Assembly: GCF_958298935.1 (NCBI RefSeq)
Contig: NC_084922.1
Coordinates: 45,791,958 to 45,855,957 of the forward strand
DNA length: 64,000 bases
Direction: 5' to 3'
DNA from: Phragmites australis
Taxonomy: Eukaryota > Streptophyta > Magnoliopsida > Poales > Poaceae
Every line of letters begins with the position of its first letter. Within the stretch, counting starts at the first letter, position 1. Shown one piece after another: positions 43,740 through 55,536 of the stretch. A program made the translations under genes and the position numbers. The notes under the pieces are model-generated. The model did not search any database. It was not told the origin of the DNA and was given only the letters and a program-made list of their open reading frames with translations.

Positions 43740-44336
43740 CCTTAGCCTATATGAATTGAAATACGACTACACAATCAAACTAGGTGGAAGCATGAAAATA
43801 AGTAAGCTAGAACACAAAGTAAATGCGGAAAGTAAAGTTTGTAAGTAAGTAAAAGCTCAAATGTAAAAACGGGAAAATAAGAAGATAGACAAGAGAACAT
43901 CGATTTTTCCTGAAGTATTGATGAGTTGGTACTCCCCCCTAGTCCTCGTTAGAGCATTCACAAAGGATATCACCCCCCCCCCCTTGATTCACGAAGTCTC
44001 AAGTGCTTACCCATAATTGTCGCTTTTTCATCTCCGAATTGGCGAACATCAAACCAAGCATATAGCTCTTCTCGGGGCTCCCATAAAAACTCCAAGATTA
44101 AGCCTAGACTATAGCTAGATGTACACTTGCTACTCTCCAAGCACTAAAGATGTCCTTTACCTTCAATTAAGAACTTTGAAATTTACTCAAGTGCACTCTC
44201 TTACTTCTTGATGACACACATAGTATATAAGTTCTTATGGGGTCGCAAGAGAGCCAACTGAAACCAAGTGAGGATTATTTATAGGCTAGAGATCCAAATT
44301 TAATCGTTGTCTAACAACCCATTTTTTCTATTAACA

Positions 44337-44905
44337 CCGGATGAACCTGTGACTATCTACTTACAATCATCGGACAATCCAGTGAGTACAAATTTCAGAG
44401 CCCCACTATGCTAGCTGTCATTAGTCGTTACTAGTGAAAATGATCCAGTGGATTCATACGATGTGACTTAGTTCATTACCAGACCATCTGATCAGAAAAA
44501 CCAAGCCAGATTACTCGTTGCAATCTTCTCTGCAAAAATTAGTCCGATGATTTCTCTTTGCCTTTACCGGACCATCCGATGAGTGTAGCTTCTTTTGGAA
44601 CCAAAAATTCTTTTTTACAAGAAATGCTCTGGTGGTCCCATCTTTCCATCACTGGATAATCCGGTGAGTTCAACTTCAATTTCACCTAGAAAAATTGATT
44701 TTGCTGAAAAAGCTCTGGTGCCCCCATGTGGGTAACACCGGACCATCCAGTGCAACACTTCAAAAAATTTAGGACACGTGGCACCAAGAAAAGGTTCCGG
44801 TAATACCTGCAAGTTAACCATCGAACCATCAGGTCTTCTCATTTATTTTCTGTCTGAACCAAGAGAAATGCTTTGGTGATAACTAGAGTCACATCAGTGG
44901 AGTAT
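44337..44905. repeat. Dispersed CCGGAYNATCCGGTGA-type motif, about nine copies
   Basis: Variants occur near 44337, 44374, 44440, 44484, 44542, 44569, 44650, 44728 and 44890 (for example accggaccatccgatgag, actggataatccggtgag, caccggaccatccagtgc). Each is an imperfect palindrome; spacing is irregular (about 30-160 bp). Confidence 0.75.
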
Positions 44906-45203
44906 CCGGTGAGGCTAACTTCACTAAGCTCGTCCAGTTTAATCTTTTCTTGAGCTTTAACTTCACGACATCTCAACCATGGACTTCTACGAGCGACCTA
45001 GCACTAGAGATTCACAAGTGTGCATCAAATAAAGTCTAGACTCATTTAGATCAAACTACTACTCTTAGTCTCTCTTTATAGTACATTAAAAAAGACTAAG
45101 AAAGGAGACATATAATACTATAAGTGTCATTCCTCTCCCTTGTGACACTTAGAACTAAAAGATTCTTAATCTTGATACATATCTCCATTGATCATCCATA
45201 TAA

Positions 45204-45470
45204 GACCATCTCCAACCATATTCCCTTCATTTCGTTCCCTTCCCGATTCCCTTCCCCGTTCTCATTCCCTTTATTTCCTCTCATCTCCAACAGCTTCCCC
45301 TCGAGGGGAATCGCGAAGGGAATGGAGAGAGAATCCCATCCTGAAGGGAATGACCCTGGGAATCCCGTCGTGACGGGAACCGTGAAGGGAAACCGTTGGA
45401 GCGCTGAAGGGAACGAAAATCCCGTCGTGAAGGGATTCTGGCCCCTGAAGGGAAACCGTTGGAGATGGTC
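45204..45470. mobile_element. PIF/Harbinger (Tourist-type) MITE
   Basis: The 267-bp element has perfect 13-bp inverted repeats, GACCATCTCCAAC (45204-45216) and its complement (45458-45470). It is flanked by TAA on both sides (45201-45203, 45471-45473), the 3-bp target duplication of PIF/Harbinger elements. Internally, two copies of a segment starting ATCCCGTCGTGA and ending GGGAAACCGTTGGAG form a direct repeat. There is no coding capacity. It is nested within the LTR-like sequence. Confidence 0.88.
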
Positions 45471-45725
45471 TAATCGCCTTAGGGACCAAGAATACCTAAT
45501 CATCATTGTGAACTAAAATTTTTGATACCATTCAAAGAAAATTTGTTAGTCACAATAATACGGTTGTTATTAATCACAAAAACACTTACCACTTACCTAG
45601 GGGCCTAGATGCTACAGTCGGCCCCCCTCTCCTTCCTCCCCCGCGCCCCTCCACACCCAGCATCAAGGGCTCCAACATTCGCAACTGCCGATCAACACTA
45701 ACGCCACCGCGCTACTCCCCTCCCG

Positions 45726-46029
45726 ATGGACACCATCGTGTTCCCTCCGCCTTTCCTCAACGACAACTTCGATTTCGATGATTTCACCTTCGCCTCCGCA
45801 CAAGCGCCCCAGCCGCCCATCGCCGATCCCTGAACTGCCACTTTCAATGACGACTGGGGTGACTTCTTTGTGAGCTTGATCAGATCAAAGCGAGATGCGT
45901 CCATGCAGCCCACGCCACCAACGCCCATGTCCACCGCTTCCTCCTAGGAGAGGCTGCAGGGCCCGCTCCCACTCTCTGTTTGGCGCCGATGACCACGAGG
46001 AGAATGGGGATGGAATTGCAAAAATGGAG
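45726..46029 (+). pseudogene. First-exon fragment of a DDWGDF-motif protein gene
   Basis: From ATG at 45726 the frame reads FDFDDFTFASAQAP, meets TGA at 45831, and continues with TATFNDDWGDF. After a TAG (45945) another frame reads GADDHEENGDG up to a plausible splice donor GTGAGC at 46030. Short acidic DFDDF and DDWGDF motifs, then a PLPLSLFG-like block, resemble the start of a plant protein family related to gamma-synergin-type adaptor-binding proteins; I am not certain of the family. A stop and at least one frameshift show it is broken. No further exons were found downstream. Confidence 0.45.
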
Positions 46030-47816
46030 GTGAGCGTTTCACACTATGATGCATTTTTCTAATCACCCCCTTGATTCCTTCAGCTATTTTTGTCCAAATT
46101 TCATGAGATGTTGGGAGTTAGGAGGACTGTACAGTGGCATCAACACTATCCGAAAAGAACATATGAATTGCCACAATATGTTGTTGCACTCACAAACTAG
46201 ATAAAATATGATGGTTTCAAGCCCCTAGGATTATTTCAGTGGCCAATATGATGTATTGATGATAATAAAATGTGATAGTTAACAAAATGCAAATTTGAAT
46301 AAGGATCTGGTTGCTGGTGTAGGAGATGGGTGTGTTGTTTATTTAGTTATGACAAATTTTAATCTAGGCAGCCAAAGCTGGCCTACTTAAGAAAATCCCT
46401 GGAAACCCATTGGTATTGCAACATTAGGACCTCTCAGGTAACGGAAAAGTAAATCACACTATTGTCATATTCAAGATAAAAAAGTAGAACTACTTTGTAG
46501 TGTATTGGTTTTCTTGTTTGTACATATATCAAAGGTGAATGTTGGAGTACGAAGCTCCGACTAAAATACCATTCAGACAAATGTCACTAAGTATTTGATA
46601 ACAATTCAATGTCAATGATAGTTTGTACCAGAAGAGGATCACATACATGCTTGTAATGAACATCATATAGTTTGTACTAGAAGAGGATCACATACATGCT
46701 TGCAATGAACATCATATTATCTTTCACAGAAGAGAATTCTATAGAACTACAGCATTGCCAACCCCATCAGCAGTTGTTTCTAGACTTTGTTCTATCTTTT
46801 AATATGGCTATTTGTCCTTCTCCATTGGTTGCAGTGGTTATCACACCCAGGCAAAACGCCCATTGGTTGCCTGGTGTTCAGAATAGTGTCGTTAGTGTTT
46901 GCAGTGCTTCAATAATATTAACAATGTTATTCCTTGAAAGATATTTCGACGATGATGGCTGGTTTTAGAGGAGTCAACAATGTTATCATGTGCAAATTTG
47001 TGGCTCCTATTGCAACGCATGGACATTCAACTATATAGTCTAATTTGCACACACATGCAGGGTAAAGTCATCCTTCATCCTCTAGAGGTACTAGAAATAA
47101 AAACAATTACAAATGTGATAGTATAGGGAATCACTCTTTAGATCCATTGATGTATGCAATATCTATTCATATGCTTGATATCATTTTATGCAAATTTTAT
47201 TTCTGTTACAATGCACGACTACTCAACTAGAATAAAAATAAAAAAGCTCCATGTCACAAACCCACCTCAACTTCCCCGCGGACTGGCCCATATCAATCAC
47301 AGCCTGACCCATGCCAATCACTGCACAGCCTGAACGACCTGTTGCCAGCCCGCCGTTCGTGCCACGTCAACTTCGACATTGGCGAGCCTCTCCAGCAAGC
47401 CACAAAATGTTCTAGGTACAGAGAAAAAAATTCCAACCATAAGAAGATGTGTTCCATTAGTAAGAAAAAATGTTCTAGATGTAGTAAAAAATGTTCCAGT
47501 CACTGTTTTGCTTCAAAATCCACTTCTCGTCTTCTTCCTGCTCGTCGGAGTTGCCTTCACCGAAGGATAGAACGGAATGACAACGATGGAGAGCAGTTGA
47601 GGCAGAGGGGTTGCTGCATTTGATGAGCGTTGCCGTGGAGGAGAATTGGAGCGCCACGGGGATAGAGAAGAAGCACGAAAAAGTCACTCAAGGCAGCGGT
47701 GGAGGCGCTGCTACAGGCCCAATGGGGTAGCTGGCCAGAAGGGAGAGGTCGGGGGAGACGAAGCGCAGTGGATAGCGGCGGTGCTGCGTTCCTGCGATGC
47801 GGAGGGAGGAGATGAG
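46030..47816. other. Unassigned sequence between gene fragment and hAT element
   Basis: AT-rich to 47230, then a stretch (47390-47520) in which aaaatgttct(a/c)g-type units recur, then a GC-rich part (47620-47810). No gene recognised. Confidence 0.4.
46619..46716 (+). repeat. 49-bp tandem duplication
   Basis: A unit beginning agtttgtaccagaagaggat is repeated once with two substitutions (gtttgta at 46621 and 46670). Confidence 0.9.
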
Positions 47817-47824
47817 TATGCGAT

Positions 47825-48378
47825 TAGGGCTGTCAAAAGAGATCAAAGCTTGTGAGCTACTTGAGTTTGACTCATTCTATTCTATGAGCGAGCTAGTCGA
47901 GTTTGACTTATTCTAGAAGCGATTAAAAATGCTCAAAGTTCATGAGCTACTTAAGTTCGACTCATTGTAGTCTTGAGTCGAGATCGGGCTTGAGCCTATG
48001 CCAAGACTCGCAAGCCTCACGAGCTCAAACTCGATAAGGCTCAAGTTAATAAGTATTACAATTTTTATTTGAGTTTATCACCCTACCAAATCTATACGCC
48101 TTAATTTTTCTTATTTATCTCCAAGACCTAAGAAGACATTACAAGGACCGAAAGAGATGATTCCTACTCAAACATATCTAGATAATCACGTCACAACAAC
48201 TAACGAAAATGATAAGACTACTACAGGTTTGTTCCGTTATTGAGGTTATGCAAGCTGAACTCGAGCCGATCTCTAAGCTCAACCATCATCGCAGGTTTGT
48301 TCAAGCTCGGCTCGATCTTCTATCAAGCTTGAGTTTAACAGGACAAGATCGCTCGAGCTTGACTCGTTGACAGACCTA
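47825..48378. mobile_element. Non-autonomous hAT element with eroded target duplication
   Basis: The left end reads TAGGGCTGTCAAAAGAG and the right end, reversed, TAGGTCTGTCAACGAGTC. The flanks TATGCGAT (47817-47824) and TATGCAAC (48379-48386) match at six of eight positions. Subterminal regions are rich in GAGCTCGAG-type motifs in both orientations (gagctacttgagtttgactc, ctcgagcttgactcg), as in the TAGGGCTGTCAA family of grass hAT MITEs. No coding capacity. Confidence 0.7.
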
Positions 48379-48386
48379 TATGCAAC

Positions 48387-50378
48387 ATCCGACTAGAGGC
48401 CACATATGCGGCCTATAGTTTTTGAAAGGGTGCTTTGTCATGGGCTTTTTTGCACGGAAATTGAGCCGTGCATCAAGTGATTTTTTTAGCATTTTAATTA
48501 ATATTTCTAGGAAATGCTACTTTCTGGAAATCGAGTTTAAGGAGGCTATTAATAAAATATTAATTTAATTTTTTTTTTGCATCGAGTTCAAGGGCCATTG
48601 CCAGCCAAATGCAGTGCTAGCCTCCACGTCGCACGAGCTACTCCGTGGTCGTCAGCTCAAAAGGAAAAAAAACCGCTACATGTTCTTTAGAAGGTAAAAA
48701 AGAAAATTTATAGCAAATGGGCATGGATTTTTCATCTAGCGTCCGTTGGGATTTGAGGGAATTTTCTCTTTAAAATTCAAATTTGAAAATAAAGTCAAAT
48801 TTGAATTTGAGCAAATTCTATAAGAAAAAAAAGGAGGAGGAGGAGACCTTGGACCGGTGGGCCGCTTCCAGGCCCATGTGGCTGAGCAGCCCACCCAGCC
48901 TGGCCGTTCTCCATGACCTCACGGGAGGTCCTAGAGAGGGGCGTCATCGCCACTTTGGGTGTTGAGGCGCGTCCGCCCTACGCAGCGACTCGTTCGTGCT
49001 TCGACGAAATCAGATGGGGGGCGGCATGCACTCGTTCTTGGCTCAGGTGTATAAAACCAGGGTGGTTCCTCTCCTTTGGAACCAACTTCTTCGAGCTCCT
49101 CACCTTCTCCTCATCCTCTATTGCTCTCCACCCCCGCCCTTGTTTCGTGGTTGCGCCTTGTCCGCTCCAGCAAGGGAGCTCACGACACGCTGGTGCACCT
49201 CCCCATGTCGTGCGCCCCGTCATCTTGCACTTGTTGGTTCGTGCGGTCTCGGGCGCAGTGTGATTGGGTGCTCTATGCATAGTGGAGCTCAGTCTCAGGG
49301 TCACGCCTGTGCACGTGCCTTGGTCGTGGTGGTGACGGTGTTGTGGTGGTTTATGTCACGCCTTCGTGTGCGTTTCTGCAAGTGGAGACCTCGTTGTGTG
49401 TGTTATGTGTGCATGGCGATTGAGATGTGTGTGCGGCTTTCCTGCTGAGCTCGCCTCATGTGTGTGTGCTCTGCTCATGGTGATCATGCTCCGACATTGG
49501 TTGACTCGGGCTAGTGTTCAACAACTCCTCCCTAGCTCAGAGTTGGACCTCTCTCTATTGTAGTGTTCCGGCTCCTCAGGTACTAGTATTAGTGTGCCTT
49601 GCAGCTGATACAACGACATTGTATCTTTGAGAACATATATCCTGTCGACCTTGACATAGAGGGGATGTCTCTATTTTCTAGGACATCGCAGCTATTGCGC
49701 ATCTTGCCTTCAGCTTCTTCGCTGGACTGTAAGCACATTCCAACCCCTGTTCTTGTTTCCTGTCTAGCGTGCTATTGCCTGATCTTTGTCAGTATTGATA
49801 AACCTGCATGCTAGTTGAGGTGGGTGTGATGCTCTGTGATGATAGCGGGCTAAGTGTGATTAGTGTAATATTTGTGCACTTGAGCTAGGTTGTATTCGCT
49901 AGTTTATGTTCCTATCTGTCATTGTGAGCTTTTGCTTCAGTTTACCTCTTTGTCCGGCATGTTTGTTCTGTCCTGTTGGCTACGGTGGTAAGTTACTTGT
50001 ATGATAGACTTACCAGTAGCTTGGGTAGCTCGGCCTAGCTCATGAGGTGAAATCTGTCACACTAATCAGCAAAGCTTAGTAAGCGTTGGATGGTCGTTAA
50101 GTCAGTAAGCCGCACTGAGATCATTTTTTTTCCTTTTAACACTTGCCATATTTGTTCATGTGTTATTACACCTCTTTATGTTGATTGTCATATATGATAT
50201 CCTTGTGAACATGAGAAGCATATGTTCTGTCATATTCACGTTTGAAATACTCATGTTAGTCAATGTGATATTTGTCATTAGCAGTCATGTTCTTTCTCAT
50301 ATATTTAAATTTAGAATCAAGTTAATCGAAATGTTGCTAAAATGTACTTTGAAACAACAATCCAGAAAATAGAGATTA
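48387..50378. other. Unassigned sequence, possibly the leader/LTR of the copia remnant
   Basis: A TATAAAA at 49050-49056 is followed by a C/T-rich transcript-like stretch (49060-49160) and then by T/G-rich sequence up to the copia gag remnant. This order suits a copia LTR plus untranslated leader, but I found neither the LTR ends nor a primer-binding site. Frames of 116 and 150 codons (48913-49448) lack motifs. Confidence 0.35.
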
Positions 50379-51870
50379 ATGACCACTGAGTTAGATGTCA
50401 TTAAACATGACACATTTAATGGCATCTCACACAGATGTCATTAAACCTGACGCGTTCGACGGTGCATGCTTTAGACGCAGGCAGATTAAGACTAGGATGT
50501 GGCTAACCGACCTGAAACTATTTTGGGTCATTATGAGTGCTCTCCCTAAAGCTGCGACAACTGATGCTGATTAGACAACAAAGGCCACCGCTGATGCGGA
50601 AAGGGCTAAATGGGAAGAAGCAAATCAAGCATGCATGTCTTGTCTACTGAATGTCCTATCGAACTGTTTGTTTGATGTATACTCGGGATTCATTTCGGCC
50701 AAGGACCTCTGGGAAGAGCTGGAAAACAAGTTCTCGAAAGTGGATAATGGTAATGAGTCTTTCACCACTGAAAATTTCCTCAACTTTAAAATGTCTAAGG
50801 AAGATCTGTGATCGAGCAGTTACAAGAGCTTCAGCTCATAGTCAGAGACTTAGTCCAGTACAACTGCATCCTTCTAGATAAATTTCTGGTAACGCCATCC
50901 TAGCCAAGTTGCCATCCTCATGGAGTGATTTTGTGACCGCTTGTCGGCACATGAAGAAGCAAATGACACTTACTAAGTTGTCTGCTGCTATCAATGTTGA
51001 GGAACATGCAAGGGCCAGCAACAAGCCATCACCACAAGTCTAGGCTCACCTAGTGGAGAAGGGGTCAACATCGAGGTTCCAAAACCAGAAGCAAAAGAAA
51101 AATCATGCTCTGCCTCCACAGAACCAGAACCAGAATAAGCCCAAAGGCTAGAAGATGATGAAGAAGAAGGATGACTTTATTTGCTATGTCTGCAACACAG
51201 CTCGGCATACTGCTCGCAGGTGCCAGAACAAGAAGGGCAAAGGTCCTTCTCCTGGGCAATGCAAGGAAGCACATATGGCACTGGGTCCCTCCAGCTTTGA
51301 CATGTACATATCACAAACTTTTATGGCAAGTCTATCTAATGATTGGTGGATTGATTCTGATGTTACTGTACACATATGTGTTGATCACTTTGCATTCTCT
51401 TCATTTCAGGGTGTAACTAGTGACCCTGTCTTGATAGGTAACGGTGTAACGATAATAGTACATGGGATTGGACAGGTCTACCTGAAGATGACTTCAGGGT
51501 AGACGATCATCTTGAAGGTCGTGCTGTTCGTGTCGACAATGAACCAGAATCTCATCTCAGTGTCACTATTGCTTCGCCAGGATCTTAAGTTAGTGTTTGA
51601 GTCCAATAAAATTATTCTAACAAAGTTTGGTAATTTTATAGTGAAAACGTATGAGTCTGATGGTCTGTTCTGCATGTCTGTAATAAATAACTATTCCCTT
51701 TCTACTTTTCATTAGTCTTGTAATAAGAAATTTGATGTATGATATTCTCAATTGTGTCACATTAATGCAAGGACTATTAAACATTTGACCAATATAAATT
51801 TGATTCATAAATATAAATTTGATGTATCTAGATATGAGATATGTATACAAGCATAGCAACATCGGCCTCC
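50379..51870 (+). pseudogene. Ty1/copia gag-protease remnant
   Basis: From the ATG at 50379 broken frames read DAFDGACF, TRMWLTDLKLFW, LNVLSNCLFDVYSGFISAKDLWEELENKF (UBN2-type gag), then a zinc knuckle CYVCNTARHTARRC (C-x2-C-x4-H-x4-C, about 51183-51224). The protease follows: WWIDSDVTVHICVD, where the catalytic DSGA is altered to DSDV, then IGNG, VLFVSTMNQNLISVSLL and a GAG-pre-integrase-like LCHINARTIKHLTNINLI. At least five stops and a 41-bp tandem duplication near the start break it. Integrase, RT and RNase H are missing. Confidence 0.85.
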
Positions 51871-53759
51871 TCTCTGTATCGCGTCTCCTTTGTAGTTTTC
51901 CCTATGGATCCTAGCGTCTAGTTGGAATTAAATATGAACTACCGCTTTCGTTGATGTTCCACTGACATTTTTTAAGCCCATGGAACATGTTGACTGCCGT
52001 ATGATGATCCTCGACGTTTACATCCACACACCTTTTATATGCACAAGCAATGGCTTGATGGCAAAAATAATCTCTGGACGGCAAAAGGTGTCCTCAGCCC
52101 AATCACGTAATCGTTGTACCTGATAAATATTTGGACACCCCTCTTTGACATCTTGTTTATTTGTGACTTGTATACAACTAGTTCTTCCCAAAAGTCCAAA
52201 GCTTTATTGTTCTCAGAAAGAACGAAAGAAATGTCTTGGCATCATCATGTCATCCCTGCTATCCCTGCTATCGCTACAGGTAGAAACAAGATTGATGATT
52301 AGAAGGATGAATAAGTGTTTTAATAAATTTCTTACAAATAGAGGATCTTTTTCTATTTAGATCACTTAATGTACCTTAAAACTCAAGCGGAAACAAAAAT
52401 AGAGAATATTTAACAAGAGAAAATTAAGACTCCACGACTCTACGGATGATATATGAGCTATATGTTCCATTTAAGATCAATCCATACGTCTTAGTACTTG
52501 AAAGATCATAACTTGCAAAGAAAAAAAAAAGATAAACACCGAGCAACGAAACTCTACAAGTTGATTATCTAGAGACAAGGTAATTCAAGACTCCATCATA
52601 TAAACATGTGTATGCAAATTTTATGCCTCTAACAATAAGAAGAATGACCTCACAATGTGCTAAAATTTTAACCCAAAAACCAAAACAAAAATAAAAACCG
52701 GAAATAAAAAACTTGCAAACTTACAAGGGAACCAATAAAGAGAAACTAGAAGGTAATAAAGTTTATATTCAAAAATATAAAATTTATTACTCAAAAAGGT
52801 CAGCTATATTTAAGCGGATTACAAAGATTTATCTTTCAAAACTCTCACATATTACATAGGCTAAGCAATCATCTTTCTCTCCTCTAAAATTATAGCTCTA
52901 AGCTCTCAAATAGGTGGCACAAGAGGGTTAAGTGGCTAGTTCAAACTCTCTCATAGCCATACCTATCTATTTATAGACCTAAGAAACTTGACCTCTAAAT
53001 TTTTTAACTTTTTTCCCAAAATACCTCTCACTTGTAGTACACTCCTACCTACCCCAGAGGGTATTTTGGTCAATTTTTTTCTCTATTCATCGGATAACGC
53101 GATGCCTTCACCACTTAGCTTCACCTCGACGTAAGCTTCGCGATGGTGCCACGTACTCCTCCAGTCCTCCTACGGTTTTGATGTCAAATCGCGAAACTGC
53201 CTGCACGCTTCTCAAAACGTGACTCACTGCCTTGCTTACACCTTAAGCAAGCGTTTCGATATTGACGCGTGTACTCTGTCATGCGATCCTGACCGCCGAC
53301 AAGTCTTTCCCGCTCCTGATTCCTCAGGCCGTCTTGTCACTTACACCGGTCCCCTTCGCTTGACTTTGTCAACACGTCGTCTCCATTCGCCTTCCATACT
53401 TCTGTTTACCTCGACGTGTTCAACTAGAATCATCATTGATCCGCCCGACCTCCTTGACTGTCTGGCACCAAACACTCTGTTTGATCCCAATCATCCTGCC
53501 ATCGACCGCCAAGTTATATCCATCAACTGCACATCATAAGACAAATAAACATATATCTCCAACTCCAATTACAGTTAGTCTATAATCAATATCCTCAAAT
53601 AAAATCCTAAATCAATTCAAATCACATCAAAACTCAGGTAAAATCGAAGATCATCAAATCAAACAAATACCAACATTAATCACTCATCCAAATAAATTAA
53701 GATATATTTTAATTTGATTTCTCACCGCAACTGTTTAAACGTTTACCACTCGATCACTG
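51871..53759. other. Repeat-like AT-rich sequence, unassigned
   Basis: AT-rich to 53100, then a C/T-rich segment (53100-53520) with a 106-codon plus frame. The general texture (Pro/Ser/Thr-coding stretch after an AT-rich part) resembles retrotransposon LTR sequence, but no terminal or coding landmarks were found. Confidence 0.35.
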
Positions 53760-55451
53760 GTGTTCATGTACTCTGTTTCTTTTCTTGGTGCTGCCGTTGA
53801 ATGAAAGAAGCATCGGTTGCATCAATGAACCTTTTGCCTTTATTTTTCTTTTTTATGACGCAAACGTATCGCTGAAAAGGAGAAAACATCTTTTGCTCTG
53901 ACAACCTGCAGCCACAAGCAGCAAGAATTGACGGGACGAGCGAAAGCCCTGGCTGCAGCAGCTCAAACCATCCATGTCGTTCAGGGCAAGAAGAACTAGT
54001 TGCATATATAATTAGGAACAGAGATGAGGAGATAAAACAGCTGCTGATTTATGTTTCCCTTTGCCATGAAATTGCTGATAAATGCAATGGCTTGTACGCA
54101 GTAGTACTATCTTATCCTTGGCTAGCTCATGCATGATTCATGCACCGGTTCCGTGATTAGTTACGCAGACGCAAGCAGCCGGAATTGTTTAGATGGTGTG
54201 GTGGTTGCGATGATAACGCCGGTGATTTCATCCTTGCTGCATCATCGCAGCCTTTACACATCTATCGACGAATGACTCGGTATGAGACGACGCCATCATT
54301 CCACGTTCAGAAAAAGAATATTAAAATCCACGTATACTCTAGCATGTAACCAATCGATTAATGATCAGATTATTGATAGAAACTCGCCAACGGTATTCTA
54401 ACTTAATAAAATGGTCGTCTTTCTTTGCAGCTAGCAACCTAATCTAATAAACGATATAGAAAAAGAAAGTATCCTGCGCTTGTTGATCAAATAAACACCA
54501 TACTCGAGTTATCACTTTCTTTCGAAATTTTTAGGATTTATTGGGCTTGTTCGAGTAGACCATAATAAGGCGCCTCATGGAACAGTTGAGTTTTATAGGA
54601 TTTATCCTGTAAAACTCGTATGGATTCAGCAGAGAAGTTATCCAGTCAATCGGCGGCGCTTGGAGGCTCCATTGGCCGCAGCTGGCGTCAGACGCCGCTG
54701 CGCTGCTGCACGCCTGACGCGGCCGCAATGGCCATTGGCCCATTGCCACCGGCAATGGTGACGTCCCGACCGGTGGAAAACCTTCTTGGCCAGCCACGAT
54801 CTCTCTCACGCGCGCGACGGCGACGGCGGAGAGGACAGCTGACGTTGGCCTTGCCTGCTCCCACCCAACAGACGGCGCCGGGCCGTGAAGCCTGCGTGAC
54901 GGGTGCTGAACTGAACTGAACAACCACCCTACGGCCCAAGGCACCCTCCTGTCGCGGCTGAATTCGGAATATTGTGGCAGTCTCGCAGCCTCGCTCACTG
55001 GCTGGAAAGCGAAAAAGCTCACAACTGAGCTCGCTTCTTTTGTCCACTGTGTTCAGCTTCTTTTTCGCTGTATTTTGCTGACCCTTTTGTCACCTGTACG
55101 AACACGCTGGAAATTTGCCGCTTCCACGGATTCTTCGCCCTCGGTTAAAACGCGTTTCCAGAGCGAAGCAGGGAACTCTCTCGGGAGACGGCAGCCGTTT
55201 TCCGCTGTGGATCGAGTTGCTGTTTCAGAGTCAACAGAGGGAACTTCTGCAGTGTTTCGCACGTCTCGACCAAACGCTAGGAAACTGCTCTAGAAAGTTT
55301 GGTTGATGCGATGCTCACAGTGGAAGCGTGCGGTACTTACTATTCTCACAACTTTAAGCGTACGTTTAAGTGCCATTCCTTCAAATTATTTTTTAGACGC
55401 ACCTAGAATGTACCGTGCTTTTTACGGATCCAGTACTGTGAAAACCGAGAG
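53760..55451. other. Unassigned intergenic sequence
   Basis: AT-rich (53760-54540) then GC-rich (54640-55270). The GC-rich part holds overlapping frames on both strands, up to 163 codons on the minus strand (55022-54531), without recognisable domains. Its edges (ggcttgttcgagtagacc; reversed right side gcgtttggtcgag) hint at terminal repeats of a DNA transposon, but the match is too short to call. Confidence 0.35.
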
Positions 55452-55536
55452 TACTTTGGTCAAAGTACCATTGAGCGTCACCATGGACTGCTGTACTTGG
55501 GTCAAACTACAATTGAGCGTCACCATGGACTGCTGT
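55452..55536 (+). repeat. 42-bp tandem repeat, two copies
   Basis: The unit ends in ttgagcgtcaccatggactg plus ctgt and occurs twice (the ttgagcgtc start is at 55471 and 55513), with a few differences in the first half. Confidence 0.85.

Larger units (their letters stand above)
43740..45560. mobile_element. LTR-like retrotransposon sequence with CCGGACCATCCGGTG-type motifs
   Basis: The stretch near 43890-43990 (aacatcgatttttcctgaag, then tactcccccctagtcctcgt and a long C run) and the repeated accggaccatccgatgag-type motifs are the texture of a grass LTR or LTR-adjacent leader I have seen in gypsy-class repeats. No coding region of the element is found, so it is probably a solo or truncated LTR. 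It is interrupted by a PIF/Harbinger MITE at 45204. Boundaries are estimates. Confidence 0.45.

Noticed and set aside
54531..55310. A DNA transposon with terminal repeats
   Set aside because: The matching ends are only about 8-10 bp with mismatches, and no target duplication was found.
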